From Afipia massiliensis (lineage in GTDB: Bacteria; Pseudomonadota; Alphaproteobacteria; Rhizobiales; Xanthobacteraceae): 64,000 nucleotides of DNA. Where the stretch lies: NCBI RefSeq assembly GCF_014203115.1, contig NZ_JACHIJ010000001.1:1-64000 (forward strand), in the 5' to 3' direction. Shown here piece by piece: positions 17,171-24,764 of the stretch. The notes beneath the pieces are model-generated. The model was not told where the DNA came from. It ran no database searches and was given only the letters and a program-made list of their open reading frames with translations. Within the stretch, counting starts at the first letter, position 1; each line of letters starts with the position of its first letter. A program made the translations under genes and the position numbers.

Positions 17171-17407
17171 ATGCCCTGCGCCCTGTTCTGCCAGGACGCC
17201 AAGACCGGTAAAGCCTACCCAACCGGGGCCGATGTCTGGAAACATGCCGCCCGGAACGGCCTGCTCGTCGATGCGGCGCCGAACCCGGACGAGTCCACGC
17301 CGAAACGGATTCTCGATAACGACTGCACCGTTCATCCCTGCGAACCGGACCCGAAGGAAAAGCACGATCCGGGAGCGACGGACATCGAACTGCCTGTCAG
17401 TTCCTGA
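17171..17407 (+). CDS. hypothetical small protein
   Basis: A 78-residue protein (MPCALFCQDAKTGKAYP...). ATG 17171 is preferred over ATG 17165 because the GGAG at 17161 is then correctly spaced. It contains GADVWKHAARNGLLVDA, resembling a short conserved rhizobial hypothetical family, and an acidic, proline-rich tail (CEPDPKEKHDPGATDIELP). No signal or membrane segment. It ends a few bases before the converging gene at 17420. Function unknown. Confidence 0.55.
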   Translation: MPCALFCQDAKTGKAYPTGADVWKHAARNGLLVDAAPNPDESTPKRILDNDCTVHPCEPDPKEKHDPGATDIELPVSS

Positions 17408-17419
17408 TTTCGTGAAGGC

Positions 17420-17716
17420 CTACCGCGCGCCCCTGAGCTTGCAAGACGTCGAGCACGTCGTCTTCACGCCTGCGCTGCAGGCCACGCAAACGGCCATGCA
17501 TTGCTCGAGATTCTTCGGGTCGTAGGTACTGTAAAGTTTCGTTGCGCACGCAAACGAAGCTTGAGGCTGCTCCGCATTGCCGAGTGACCGCATGACAGCG
17601 AAGGCAACAATCAGCAGGCACACAACCGCGGACATCAACAGGATCACGCCGCGGATCATGCCTGACCGCCCGTGTTTTTCCGCCTTGGCCGTGCTGCCAG
17701 TGTCGCTGCCAGTCAC
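17420..17716 (-). CDS. hypothetical single-pass membrane protein, Cys-rich C-terminus
   Basis: A 98-residue frame from GTG 17716, preceded by GGAGGAG; ATG 17659 is an alternative. One membrane segment (GVILLMSAVVCLLIVAFAV) is followed by an exported-looking domain with five cysteines (QCMAVCVACSAG..TTCSTSCKL), suggesting disulfides or metal binding outside the cytoplasm. No family recognised. Confidence 0.5.
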   Translation of the reverse strand: MTGSDTGSTAKAEKHGRSGMIRGVILLMSAVVCLLIVAFAVMRSLGNAEQPQASFACATKLYSTYDPKNLEQCMAVCVACSAGVKTTCSTSCKLRGAR

Positions 17717-17924
17717 CGGAGGCTCCTCCGGATAACCAACGCGAGGGACCTTTGTCGGTTCCCGGACGGAAGATCCCTGCGTTCAAACCCACTGCCCGGT
17801 AGGTTTTCGCGGCCCCGCCTAGGTTAACAAAATCTAAATCGACGGTCCGGGTATTGGCGCTTTGATTCAAATTTTCCGAAACTTTCGCAGGCTATGAATA
17901 CGCTTCAATCATGGAGCGCAGCCG

Positions 17925-18191
17925 ATGGCCGTTTTCAAAAGAGAATCCCGCAAGCCCCGCCACACGACCCGGCACGATGCGTGGATGCTGCTCGACGGGG
18001 GATTTGCAAAACGTAACTGCACCATCCTCGACCTGTCAGCGGGCGGCGCGCGAGTCAAACTCGCAGACCGCGAGCCGCTCGGAAGCAGGCTCAGTCTGGC
18101 GCTGACCGGCGACGTGAGAAAAGTAACCCATTGTCGCGTGATCTGGCGAAAGGACACCATTATCGGCGTGGAGTTTGTCGGGCGTAGCTGA
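17925..18191 (+). CDS. PilZ-domain protein
   Basis: An 88-residue protein consisting of a PilZ domain, the classic c-di-GMP receptor fold. RHTTR supplies the RxxxR arm (R12-R16) and DLSAGGARV the [DN]xSxxG motif (about 36-44). The strand CRVIWRKDTIIGVEFVG closes the barrel. A GGAG lies 9-10 bases before ATG 17925. Single-domain PilZ proteins are abundant in Bradyrhizobium and act as adaptors for motility, polysaccharide or adhesin control. The giant adhesin genes nearby make a surface role plausible, but there is no operon link. Confidence 0.85.
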   Translation: MAVFKRESRKPRHTTRHDAWMLLDGGFAKRNCTILDLSAGGARVKLADREPLGSRLSLALTGDVRKVTHCRVIWRKDTIIGVEFVGRS

Positions 18192-18226
18192 TGCCACACA
18201 AGCCGCGTCCGCGGCTGAACGAATCC

Positions 18227-18310
18227 GGAGAGGTGGCTGAGTGGCTTAAGGCACCGCGTGCGGTACACGGGCAACCGTGTCGGAGGTTCGAATCCTTCCC
18301 CTCTCCGCCA
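18227..18310 (+). tRNA. tRNA-Ser-like sequence with anomalous anticodon arm
   Basis: Acceptor GGAGAGG pairs with CCTCTCC before GCCA. A D-arm (GCTGAGTGGCTTAAGGC), a class II variable arm (CACGG-GCAA-CCGTG) and a T-arm (GGAGG-TTCGAAT-CCTTC) are all present, which points to serine tRNA. The anticodon region is too short, however: ACCGC-GT-GCGGT leaves only two bases where a seven-base loop is expected, and one extra C sits between T-stem and acceptor. The total of 84 bases is shorter than a normal tRNA-Ser. It is probably a degenerate copy; I cannot assign an anticodon. Confidence 0.55.
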
Positions 18311-18352
18311 TCCCGCTTCCCCGCCTAGCTGCGAGCATTTTCGCAGATATCG

Positions 18353-18625
18353 TCAGCGCTGGTTACGTTTGCTTCTCGGGGCACCCTGCTCAACCGGATA
18401 GACGCTGCGGTTCTGCGCCAATCTCCAGTTCGGTGCGCATGTCCCGCTCAGGCCGCCGGTGCTCGCCTGACACTGCGCCATCGTTGAATAGTCGCATTGC
18501 TCGATGGTGCCGCTCCACCCCTGAACGTAGGTCATGCAATAGGGATAGTCGGTGGCCTGCGCCGGAGCCTGACTCAAGAGAAACAGCCCGGCGAATGCCA
18601 GCAAGGTGCGGTGCGGATAGTTCAT
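18353..18625 (-). CDS. small secreted DUF3551-like protein
   Basis: A 90-residue protein with a signal peptide (MNYPHRTLLAFAGLFLLSQAPAQA, cleaved before TDYP). The mature part has the DUF3551 pattern: Y-P-Y-C, then G..QCDYSTMAQCQA, SGTC and an N/W-rich tail, with four cysteines likely paired in the periplasm. This family is multi-copy in Bradyrhizobium and its role is unknown. It converges on the tRNA-Ser-like sequence. Confidence 0.75.
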   Translation of the reverse strand: MNYPHRTLLAFAGLFLLSQAPAQATDYPYCMTYVQGWSGTIEQCDYSTMAQCQASTGGLSGTCAPNWRLAQNRSVYPVEQGAPRSKRNQR

Positions 18626-18979
18626 TCAATCCTCGATTCTTGTTTTGCCGCATGAGACACCAAGGCGCTCCCGCGCTCAAGGCGATAGCCAGCCTCCACG
18701 ATCACAGTTCAGCGAACCGGGCGGGGCCGCCTGGTTTCAGCGTAACTCCCCGTCCTGCGCCGTGCTGGAGCCACCCCGATCCGTTTGATATGCCGGGTCG
18801 CTACTGACGGCCAAATGGGAAAACGCCGGGGAAAACGTCATGGCATCGTCCTGGAACGCCGCCCCCTCTGTTTTGTTCTTTGCGGATTGATACCTGTGCC
18901 GGGTACACTGCTCGCGTGGTACCTCCGGCCTCAGGCTGGCGGACGATGGTTCTGGGCCCTGCCAAAGTCAGGAGAAGCC
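18626..18979. other. intergenic region, no gene supported
   Basis: Open frames run through on the plus strand (18785 onward joins the next gene in frame), but without a ribosome site or protein-like composition before the GTG at 18980. Nothing else recognised. Confidence 0.35.
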
Positions 18980-19138
18980 GTGAGTGATCCGGAGCAAGAC
19001 AATCGGAAACGCAATCTGAAAATCGCCGAGAACGAAGCGGCACGCGAACTCAAAAGTGACGTCCGCCTGACAACCTGGGCGATCGCTATTGCGGTGGTCG
19101 TCGCGTTGATCGTTCTTGCGCTCTTTCTGAAGCGATAA
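18980..19138 (+). CDS. small C-terminally anchored membrane protein
   Basis: A 52-residue protein from GTG 18980, preceded by AGGAG at correct spacing. A charged N-terminal half (DPEQDNRKRNLKIAENEAAR, probably helical) is followed by one membrane helix (TWAIAIAVVVALIVLALFL) and a KR end. The upstream in-frame ATG at 18785 would add a stretch with no clear function. No family recognised. Confidence 0.5.
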   Translation: MSDPEQDNRKRNLKIAENEAARELKSDVRLTTWAIAIAVVVALIVLALFLKR

Positions 19139-19210
19139 AGTCAGTCTCGCCCCTGCACCCGCGCCTTGGCGGCGATGCGAGCGGCGGCCTGAACCATTCC
19201 CGGATGAAGG

Positions 19211-19708
19211 CTACTTGTCGAAGGTCATGTCCACGCATTTCATGACATCCGGCCCGACGCCGACGCTGAGGATGATGCATCCCTTGGCGCTGAGCTTGGA
19301 GCGATCGCTGACCCAGATCGCGGACCCGCCTGAGCCGAAGAATGCATTCGTGTTCGGCGGCTCGGTTTCTGTCGCGTCGAATGCGTAGTCCGAATCTCCG
19401 GGAAATATACGGGCCTTCAATTTGCAGGAACCGTCGGTATCGACCTTGAGCACTTCCTTGTTGTCGCGGGTCACGCCGACACTGACCTGACATCGATAGA
19501 ATTCGGATGTCCGCGAGTTGAAAATGTAAGCGTAGGACTTGCAGTTGATGTTCTGGAGCTTGCCCGCGTTCAGGCCGCGACCGCAGGCGATCCGCTGGTT
19601 GCTGCTCAGCTTGATTTCGTCGGCGGCGCGGGCGTCCGTGACGCCGGGAAACGTAGTGAGTGCGAGAGCCGGCAAAAGTCCAAAAAAGAATCCGCGAAAC
19701 TTCTTCAT
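19211..19708 (-). CDS. hypothetical exported protein
   Basis: A 165-residue protein with a signal peptide (MKKFRGFFFGLLPALALTTF..., cleavage near ARAADE). The mature domain has five cysteines (ACGRG, NCKSY, RCQVS, SCKLK, GCIIL, with a sixth in KCVDM) and alternating polar strands, consistent with a small disulfide-bonded periplasmic or secreted beta protein. No family recognised. Monocistronic. Confidence 0.65.
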   Translation of the reverse strand: MKKFRGFFFGLLPALALTTFPGVTDARAADEIKLSSNQRIACGRGLNAGKLQNINCKSYAYIFNSRTSEFYRCQVSVGVTRDNKEVLKVDTDGSCKLKARIFPGDSDYAFDATETEPPNTNAFFGSGGSAIWVSDRSKLSAKGCIILSVGVGPDVMKCVDMTFDK

Positions 19709-19821
19709 CGATTATCCCCTATTGCGCATGCCGTATCGCGGCGAAATCATGCCGGGCACCGCACGTCCGGCCCCGACTCTAATCCAGTTTGTACAGATAG
19801 GCTATCGGCCAGCCGGTTTCC

Positions 19822-20724
19822 TCAGTGCGCAAGCGCCTGCGCTCTCAAATGCTCCACAACGCTCAGCAGACGGCTTTGGCCCTGCTCGCCGATAGCCGCC
19901 TCACGCGCTTCCTGAATGGCGTCACCGAGCTTCGGAAGCGGGAGGTCTCCGTCGCATGCCGGTTTGACCAGGCGGTCGATAATCACATTCCATTGCGCAA
20001 GGCCGCTCTCGTAGGCGTCGCCGTGCCCCTTGATGAGGTTGGCAGTGCGTACAATCGCAATGGTTGCATCGGGCTGCTTCACGAGGCTCCGGTCGACCAT
20101 GTGAAGCCACCGTTCAACCCACACGCGCTCCAGCTTGAATCGCTCGGAAAACGGTCGCGTGATCCGCAGTGCGGCAAGCCATTTCAGCTTGCGAAGCGAA
20201 AACCGGCCCGCAGAACTGAACCGCAGCTTGACCGACCGGTGTGTCAGCCGCGCCAGCCGCAGCCGCTGGAATATACCCAGCGCAGGGCCGACTATCGCGG
20301 ATGGAAGCATCCGGATTACCTCATCCCAGTGAAACCGCTCCACCCGGTCGGTCGACGATGCGTTGGGCTCGGCATTCACACCGCCGGCGTCGGACAGCTT
20401 GAGCTGTGCTACGCGGATCGGATCCTCGAAGTGCATCCGGTCCGACAGGAGTTGTGCCAGTTCGGCAAGATTGGGCACGGTAACACCGATCGGACCGATA
20501 TAGCGGCCGATCCGGTCGAGATAGGCCAGCGCGTAATCGGGATCCTGGTAGTCGATCAGTGATTGAACGGCTTCATTCACGATGGGGACGACGTCGGGCG
20601 GCAGGCGCAGCGACAGCCGTGCCAGCGCCGCGCGCGCCACTCGCGGATCGCGGGTCTCCTCGCCGAAGTAGCGCTCTTTGAGCAGCCGGAACGGTGACGG
20701 CGGAACTTTGACCCGTATCTTCAT
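19822..20724 (-). CDS. stand-alone DUF6537-like protein
   Basis: A 300-residue, mostly helical soluble protein. Motifs such as DYALAYLDRIG, RMHFEDPIRVAQLK, and LIKGHGDAYESG...DRLVKPACDG...AIQEAREAAI match the C-terminal DUF6537 domain of indolepyruvate:ferredoxin oxidoreductases. No ferredoxin, TPP or 2-oxoacid domain is present here. It overlaps the upstream cyclic-nucleotide-binding gene by four bases (ATGA), so the two are translationally coupled and probably work together. Function unknown; it is the last gene of the cyclic-nucleotide/secretion block. Confidence 0.65.
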   Translation of the reverse strand: MKIRVKVPPSPFRLLKERYFGEETRDPRVARAALARLSLRLPPDVVPIVNEAVQSLIDYQDPDYALAYLDRIGRYIGPIGVTVPNLAELAQLLSDRMHFEDPIRVAQLKLSDAGGVNAEPNASSTDRVERFHWDEVIRMLPSAIVGPALGIFQRLRLARLTHRSVKLRFSSAGRFSLRKLKWLAALRITRPFSERFKLERVWVERWLHMVDRSLVKQPDATIAIVRTANLIKGHGDAYESGLAQWNVIIDRLVKPACDGDLPLPKLGDAIQEAREAAIGEQGQSRLLSVVEHLRAQALAH

Positions 20725-21365
20725 GACGAGGCCTGAGCACTGCTTTGGGCGAGTTGGGCCTCAAGCTTTCCGACATTCTGGAACAGGCGCGCGCTGACCA
20801 GCCGCAGGAAATAGAATCCGAACTCCGGATTCTGGACATAAAGCTCCTGCACCTTTGAATAAGTCACGCTGAGCACCAGCCCGCCCTCGAGACATTCGAG
20901 TGTCTGGGTCCGCTTGTTGGATGGCGACAGCATTCCGAGTTCACCGACAATGGCGCCGACCGGAAGCTCGATGCCGGATTCAACCAGCCGGTAACGGCCG
21001 CTGACGATGTAGTACATTTCCTCGGCCTGTTCGTGCTTGTAGAACAGCACCTCGCCGGTCGCGCACTTTCGCTCTGTCATGAACGGCTTCAGCCACGCCA
21101 TCGACAGATCGCTGCTGACCGAGCGCTTGACCTCGCGGACCAGCAGCAGCATTTCCCGCAACCGGTAGATATTGAGCGGCAGCAGGATCATGTGCAGCAC
21201 CATCACTGGGTAATGGTGGTGAGCGATCGAAAAAGCGATGAAGACCACGTTGGTGAGGATGCCGAAGATGCGGAGCGGGATCATCGTTCGCATCGTGTAG
21301 CCCGCGACCACGAACGCGGACGCGATAAACCCGCCGGCGCCAGAAACGAGACCTGTCATATCCAT
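20721..21365 (-). CDS. membrane protein with C-terminal cyclic-nucleotide-binding domain (Popeye-like layout)
   Basis: A 214-residue protein from ATG 21365; longer in-frame starts up to 21440 look non-coding. Three short hydrophobic helices fill residues about 3-75 (GFIASAFVVAGYTM, RIFGILTNVVFIAFSIA, VMVLHMILLPLNIYRL). A cNMP-binding beta-roll then covers about 100-200 (CATGEVLFYKHEQAEEMYYIVSG, GAIVGELGML, RTQTLECLE). There is no helix-turn-helix, so it is not a Crp-type regulator. Three helices followed by a cNMP domain is the topology of Popeye-domain proteins, which bind cAMP at membranes. The E of GAIVGELGM fits the ribose contact, but the usual RxA arginine pair is replaced by KRTQT. With the cyclase upstream it is a plausible cAMP receptor. 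Confidence 0.75.
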   Translation of the reverse strand: MDMTGLVSGAGGFIASAFVVAGYTMRTMIPLRIFGILTNVVFIAFSIAHHHYPVMVLHMILLPLNIYRLREMLLLVREVKRSVSSDLSMAWLKPFMTERKCATGEVLFYKHEQAEEMYYIVSGRYRLVESGIELPVGAIVGELGMLSPSNKRTQTLECLEGGLVLSVTYSKVQELYVQNPEFGFYFLRLVSARLFQNVGKLEAQLAQSSAQASS

Positions 21366-21528
21366 GGGAATCGACCTGATGCTGAAGGATGTTTGACGCG
21401 TATTATGCCGTTCTGCGCCTTGCGGAACAACGGTTGTCACCTCTGACGCCGCTATTCAGGCGTCAATCTCGATATGGACGCCCACCATGACCGGCGGATG
21501 ATACCGACAGCGCAGTGTACTGCGTTGC

Positions 21529-22359
21529 TCAAAGGTCGATGGACAGGCCTTCCCTGGCGACGATGGTCCCTGCCCGCGCCTTGGCAGCAGCCGCAGCTAT
21601 GCGATCCATCTCGTCGTCGTCATGCTCGGGATCGTGATGAAACAGGCAGAGCGTCCCGGCGCCCGCCTCGTCGGCAAGCTGGACCGCCTGTTGCCAGCTC
21701 GAATGCCCCCAGCCGACGTGTTCCGGCAATTCCTCGTCCGTATATGTCGTGTCGATAACGACAAGCGCCGCATCCTTTGCGAGAGCGAGCAAGGCCGGAT
21801 CGATCGAACTCCCGCTCAGCTCGGTGTCGGTGATGTAGGCAAAGACACGGCCGCCGAATTCCACACGGTAGCCGGTCGCACCGCCGGGATGATTCAGCGC
21901 GGCGGTCTGGACCTTGATCCCGGGCCGCGGAGAGAGCGTCTCGCCGGGTACAAAATCGGTAAACTCGATGGCGCCCTGCGCGGTTCCGATCTCGATTGGA
22001 AACAGCGGATAGCTCATCAGCTTCCGCACCGTTTCCTTGATGCCGCCGGCGGGCTGCAGATTTCCCGCCCACAACCGGAGCCGGCTGCCCCTGTCGAACA
22101 CCGGTGTAAAAAACGGAAGGCCAATGATGTGATCGATGTGCGAGTGGCTCAAAAACAAATCGAGGTCCGTCCGCGCGGCCTCATCGCTCAGCGCATTGCC
22201 GAGCAGACGAAGTCCCGACCCTGCATCGAACACCAGACGATGATCTCCGCACTTCACCTCGACGCATGACGTATTGCCGCCATAGCGCACGGTATTGGGG
22301 CCTGGACATGGAATGCTCCCACGAACACCCCAGAACCGCACAGACATTGTGGTCGACAT
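21529..22359 (-). CDS. metallo-beta-lactamase-fold hydrolase, possible cyclic-nucleotide phosphodiesterase
   Basis: A 276-residue MBL-fold enzyme (ATG 22359; ATG 22347 also possible). The metal site is visible: SHSHIDH (HxHxDH), a His in NHPGGATGY, Asp in YITDTE and a late His in LFHHDPEHDD. N-terminal WGVRGSIPCPG and RYGGNTSCVEV place it near the COG1235 PhnP/phosphodiesterase branch of the superfamily. It lies 134 bases after the adenylate cyclase gene and 163 before the cNMP-binding gene, all in one direction, so a role in destroying cAMP is attractive. The substrate is inferred from context only. Confidence 0.75.
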   Translation of the reverse strand: MSTTMSVRFWGVRGSIPCPGPNTVRYGGNTSCVEVKCGDHRLVFDAGSGLRLLGNALSDEAARTDLDLFLSHSHIDHIIGLPFFTPVFDRGSRLRLWAGNLQPAGGIKETVRKLMSYPLFPIEIGTAQGAIEFTDFVPGETLSPRPGIKVQTAALNHPGGATGYRVEFGGRVFAYITDTELSGSSIDPALLALAKDAALVVIDTTYTDEELPEHVGWGHSSWQQAVQLADEAGAGTLCLFHHDPEHDDDEMDRIAAAAAKARAGTIVAREGLSIDL

Positions 22360-22493
22360 GAAAAAACTCAATGAATCTTACGTAAGGATGGCATGCGGCG
22401 GTCATACTCACCAACATGATACCTCGCGGCGGCGATCAAAAAAATGGCTTGCCAGACGGTCATGTGGACGGTAGCGGCGGCCTTTCGCCTCAT

Positions 22494-24746
22494 TTACTTG
22501 GTTGTCAGGGCAACGACGCCATTCCAGTCGTCCGGCGGCGGAGTTTTGCGGAATGTTTCGATCCGCTCGGAATACAGATCGTAGAGCACGCTGAAGCTCT
22601 TTGCTTCGTCGGCAATCCGGCCCTTCGCGATTGCGGCGAGAGCGCCGTCCCAATCCCGGCTGCGGTAGCACGCCAGCATTTCGATGCCGAGGTTGCGCTG
22701 GCGCTGAAACGGCCCCGATTTGGCAAGATCTTCCCGCCCGACGATCGCATAAATCACCTCGGGCTCTTGCTTGCCCTTCACCGTGATAAAATCGATTTCC
22801 AGGATTGCGAACTTGTCCTTTGCCGCCAGCGCCGTCGCTGATCCCGCGATGATCGGCACGCCGTAGGACTTCGACTGCCCCTCAAGCCGCGAGGCCAGGT
22901 TCACGCTGTCACCCAGCACCGAATAGTCGAATCGCAGGTTGGACCCCATGTTTCCGACTACGCAGGTCCCGGTATTCAGACCGATGCCGACACGCATCGG
23001 AATGAACGGCTTGCCAGCCTCATTTGCCTCGCGCTCACGTTCGACATTCAGCGCCTCGATGCGGTCGATCATGTCGAGCGCTGCATTGCACGCATTGATC
23101 TGATGCTGCTGATCGCTCAGCGGCGCGTTCCAGAACGCCATGATGGCGTCGCCCATGTACTTGTCGATGGTGCCCTTGCGATCGAGAATCGCATTGGTGA
23201 GCGGTGTCAGGAACCGGTTCATCAGCGATGTCAGGCCCTGCGGATCCCGCTTGAACTGCTCTGAGATAGCAGTGAAGCCGCGCACGTCGCTGAACATGAT
23301 GGTCATGTCCCGCTCCTCGCCGCCGAGCACGAGCTTTTCCGGCGACTGCGCCAGCTGTTCGACCAGCGCCGGCGACAGGTATTGACCGAAGGCCGAACGG
23401 ATGCGGCGGCGCTGCGCCTGTTCGCGGAAGTAGCTGCTGAACACCAGCACAAGGTAGATCGCGGTACTCGCGATCAGCGGGAACGTGAAATCGATCAGCA
23501 GCCGGTGCTCCGCGAAGAAGTACCAGGACGTCGCCACCATGATGCTGACGATGACGGCGCCGAACAGCAGAAGCATGATGGCGCTCAGGATCGGCGCGAG
23601 CCAGATGATGGCGATGCCGAACAGGATCGCGGCCAGCACTTCCGCGCCGACAGCATAATTCGGCTGCGACAGCACCGAGCGGGTCAGCGCGCTCTCCAGC
23701 ACCTGCGCATGAACTTCGACGCCCGGCATCACCGGATCGAGCGGTGTGGTCTTCACGTCCAGCAATCCGACAGCCGAGGTGCCGATCAGGATCAACTTGC
23801 GCGAAATCCGATCGGGACCAACCACACCGTCCAGCACATCGGCTGCCGACACATAACGCGCCGCATCGTGCTTGGCGAAATGCACCCAGAGCTGGCCGTT
23901 GCGATCGGTGGGGACTTCAAATCCGGGCACCGCCACGCTCTTCACGCCGGCTTCGTCCGACTTGATAAGAATGGTGTCGGACTTGGTGACGATGCGCAGC
24001 ATTTCGAATGTCAGCGAAGGCATCAATTCGCCCTGCGCCAACATGATCATCGGGACGCGGCGGACAATACCGTCGCGCTCGGTGCGGATCGTGAACAGGC
24101 CGCGCCCGGGAGCGGCCTCCTCAAGCACCGGAATATTGCGCAGCAGCCCCGGGAACTGCAGCAGGAACGGCCGCGGATCGCCACCCAACGTCGCAAGGCC
24201 AGTCAGAGGCAGATTCAATTCCGGCTGGGGTACGAATCTCGGCAGGCCAGATTCGCCAAGAATAGACGGCGATTTCCGCAGCACGTCGGCGAGCACCTGA
24301 TCGTTGCTGGGCAGCGCTCGCAATCTTGCCCGGCTTGCTTCATCCAGATCACGGTACGTATCGGCTGCGATGCCGGGCGAAAGCCGGTCCTGCTCCGCGA
24401 ACACGATATCGAAGGCAATCGCGGCGGCACCGAGATCGGTCAGCCGCTGAACAAGGTCGGCGACGCGCGTGCGCGGCCACGGCCATTGCCCGAACTTGGC
24501 GAGGCTCTTCTCGTCGATGTCGATGATGACAACGGGGCGCTGCGTGGTCTCGCGCGGCTTGAGGATTTGATACCCATCGAAGGTGCGAACGCGCAGCTCT
24601 TCGAGCGGGATCGGGTCCACAATGCGGACGCCGAGCATTGCGATCAGAAGCAAAAGACACAACAGCCGCGCGTAGCCGAACAGCTTCGCGTAACGCCTGA
24701 GACGCGCGAGAAAACGCACCGCCGATTTCATGACCGCCCGCACCAT
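22494..24746 (-). CDS. CHASE2-domain adenylate cyclase
   Basis: A 750-residue inner-membrane class III cyclase. A first membrane helix (LLCLLLLIAMLGV, about 28-40) is followed by an extracytoplasmic CHASE2 sensor domain to about 345 (VVIIDIDEKSLAKFGQWPWPR, GAAAIAFDIVFAEQDR, ILIGTSAVGLLDVKTTPLD). Three further helices (about 355-440) lead to a cytoplasmic cyclase domain. Catalytic features: metal Asp in FSDVRGFT (about 484) and in MGDAIMAFW, base-selecting Lys in TIDKYMGDA (about 528) and Asp in VLGDSVNLASR (about 614), with N and R of NxxxR present. Lys/Asp at these places favours ATP over GTP. It is 18 bases after the fusion-protein gene, so the sensor-cyclase is in the secretion operon. Confidence 0.92.
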   Translation of the reverse strand: MVRAVMKSAVRFLARLRRYAKLFGYARLLCLLLLIAMLGVRIVDPIPLEELRVRTFDGYQILKPRETTQRPVVIIDIDEKSLAKFGQWPWPRTRVADLVQRLTDLGAAAIAFDIVFAEQDRLSPGIAADTYRDLDEASRARLRALPSNDQVLADVLRKSPSILGESGLPRFVPQPELNLPLTGLATLGGDPRPFLLQFPGLLRNIPVLEEAAPGRGLFTIRTERDGIVRRVPMIMLAQGELMPSLTFEMLRIVTKSDTILIKSDEAGVKSVAVPGFEVPTDRNGQLWVHFAKHDAARYVSAADVLDGVVGPDRISRKLILIGTSAVGLLDVKTTPLDPVMPGVEVHAQVLESALTRSVLSQPNYAVGAEVLAAILFGIAIIWLAPILSAIMLLLFGAVIVSIMVATSWYFFAEHRLLIDFTFPLIASTAIYLVLVFSSYFREQAQRRRIRSAFGQYLSPALVEQLAQSPEKLVLGGEERDMTIMFSDVRGFTAISEQFKRDPQGLTSLMNRFLTPLTNAILDRKGTIDKYMGDAIMAFWNAPLSDQQHQINACNAALDMIDRIEALNVEREREANEAGKPFIPMRVGIGLNTGTCVVGNMGSNLRFDYSVLGDSVNLASRLEGQSKSYGVPIIAGSATALAAKDKFAILEIDFITVKGKQEPEVIYAIVGREDLAKSGPFQRQRNLGIEMLACYRSRDWDGALAAIAKGRIADEAKSFSVLYDLYSERIETFRKTPPPDDWNGVVALTTK

Positions 24747-24764
24747 GCCGCTAGCCGATACCCG

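Noticed and set aside
18227-18310. Selenocysteine tRNA
   Set aside because: The long variable arm suggested it, but there is no UCA anticodon, no 8-base acceptor stem and no selA/selB nearby.
22494-24746. GGDEF/c-di-GMP cyclase
   Set aside because: The catalytic domain has FSDVRGFT and NLASR motifs of class III nucleotide cyclases, and no GGDEF sequence.
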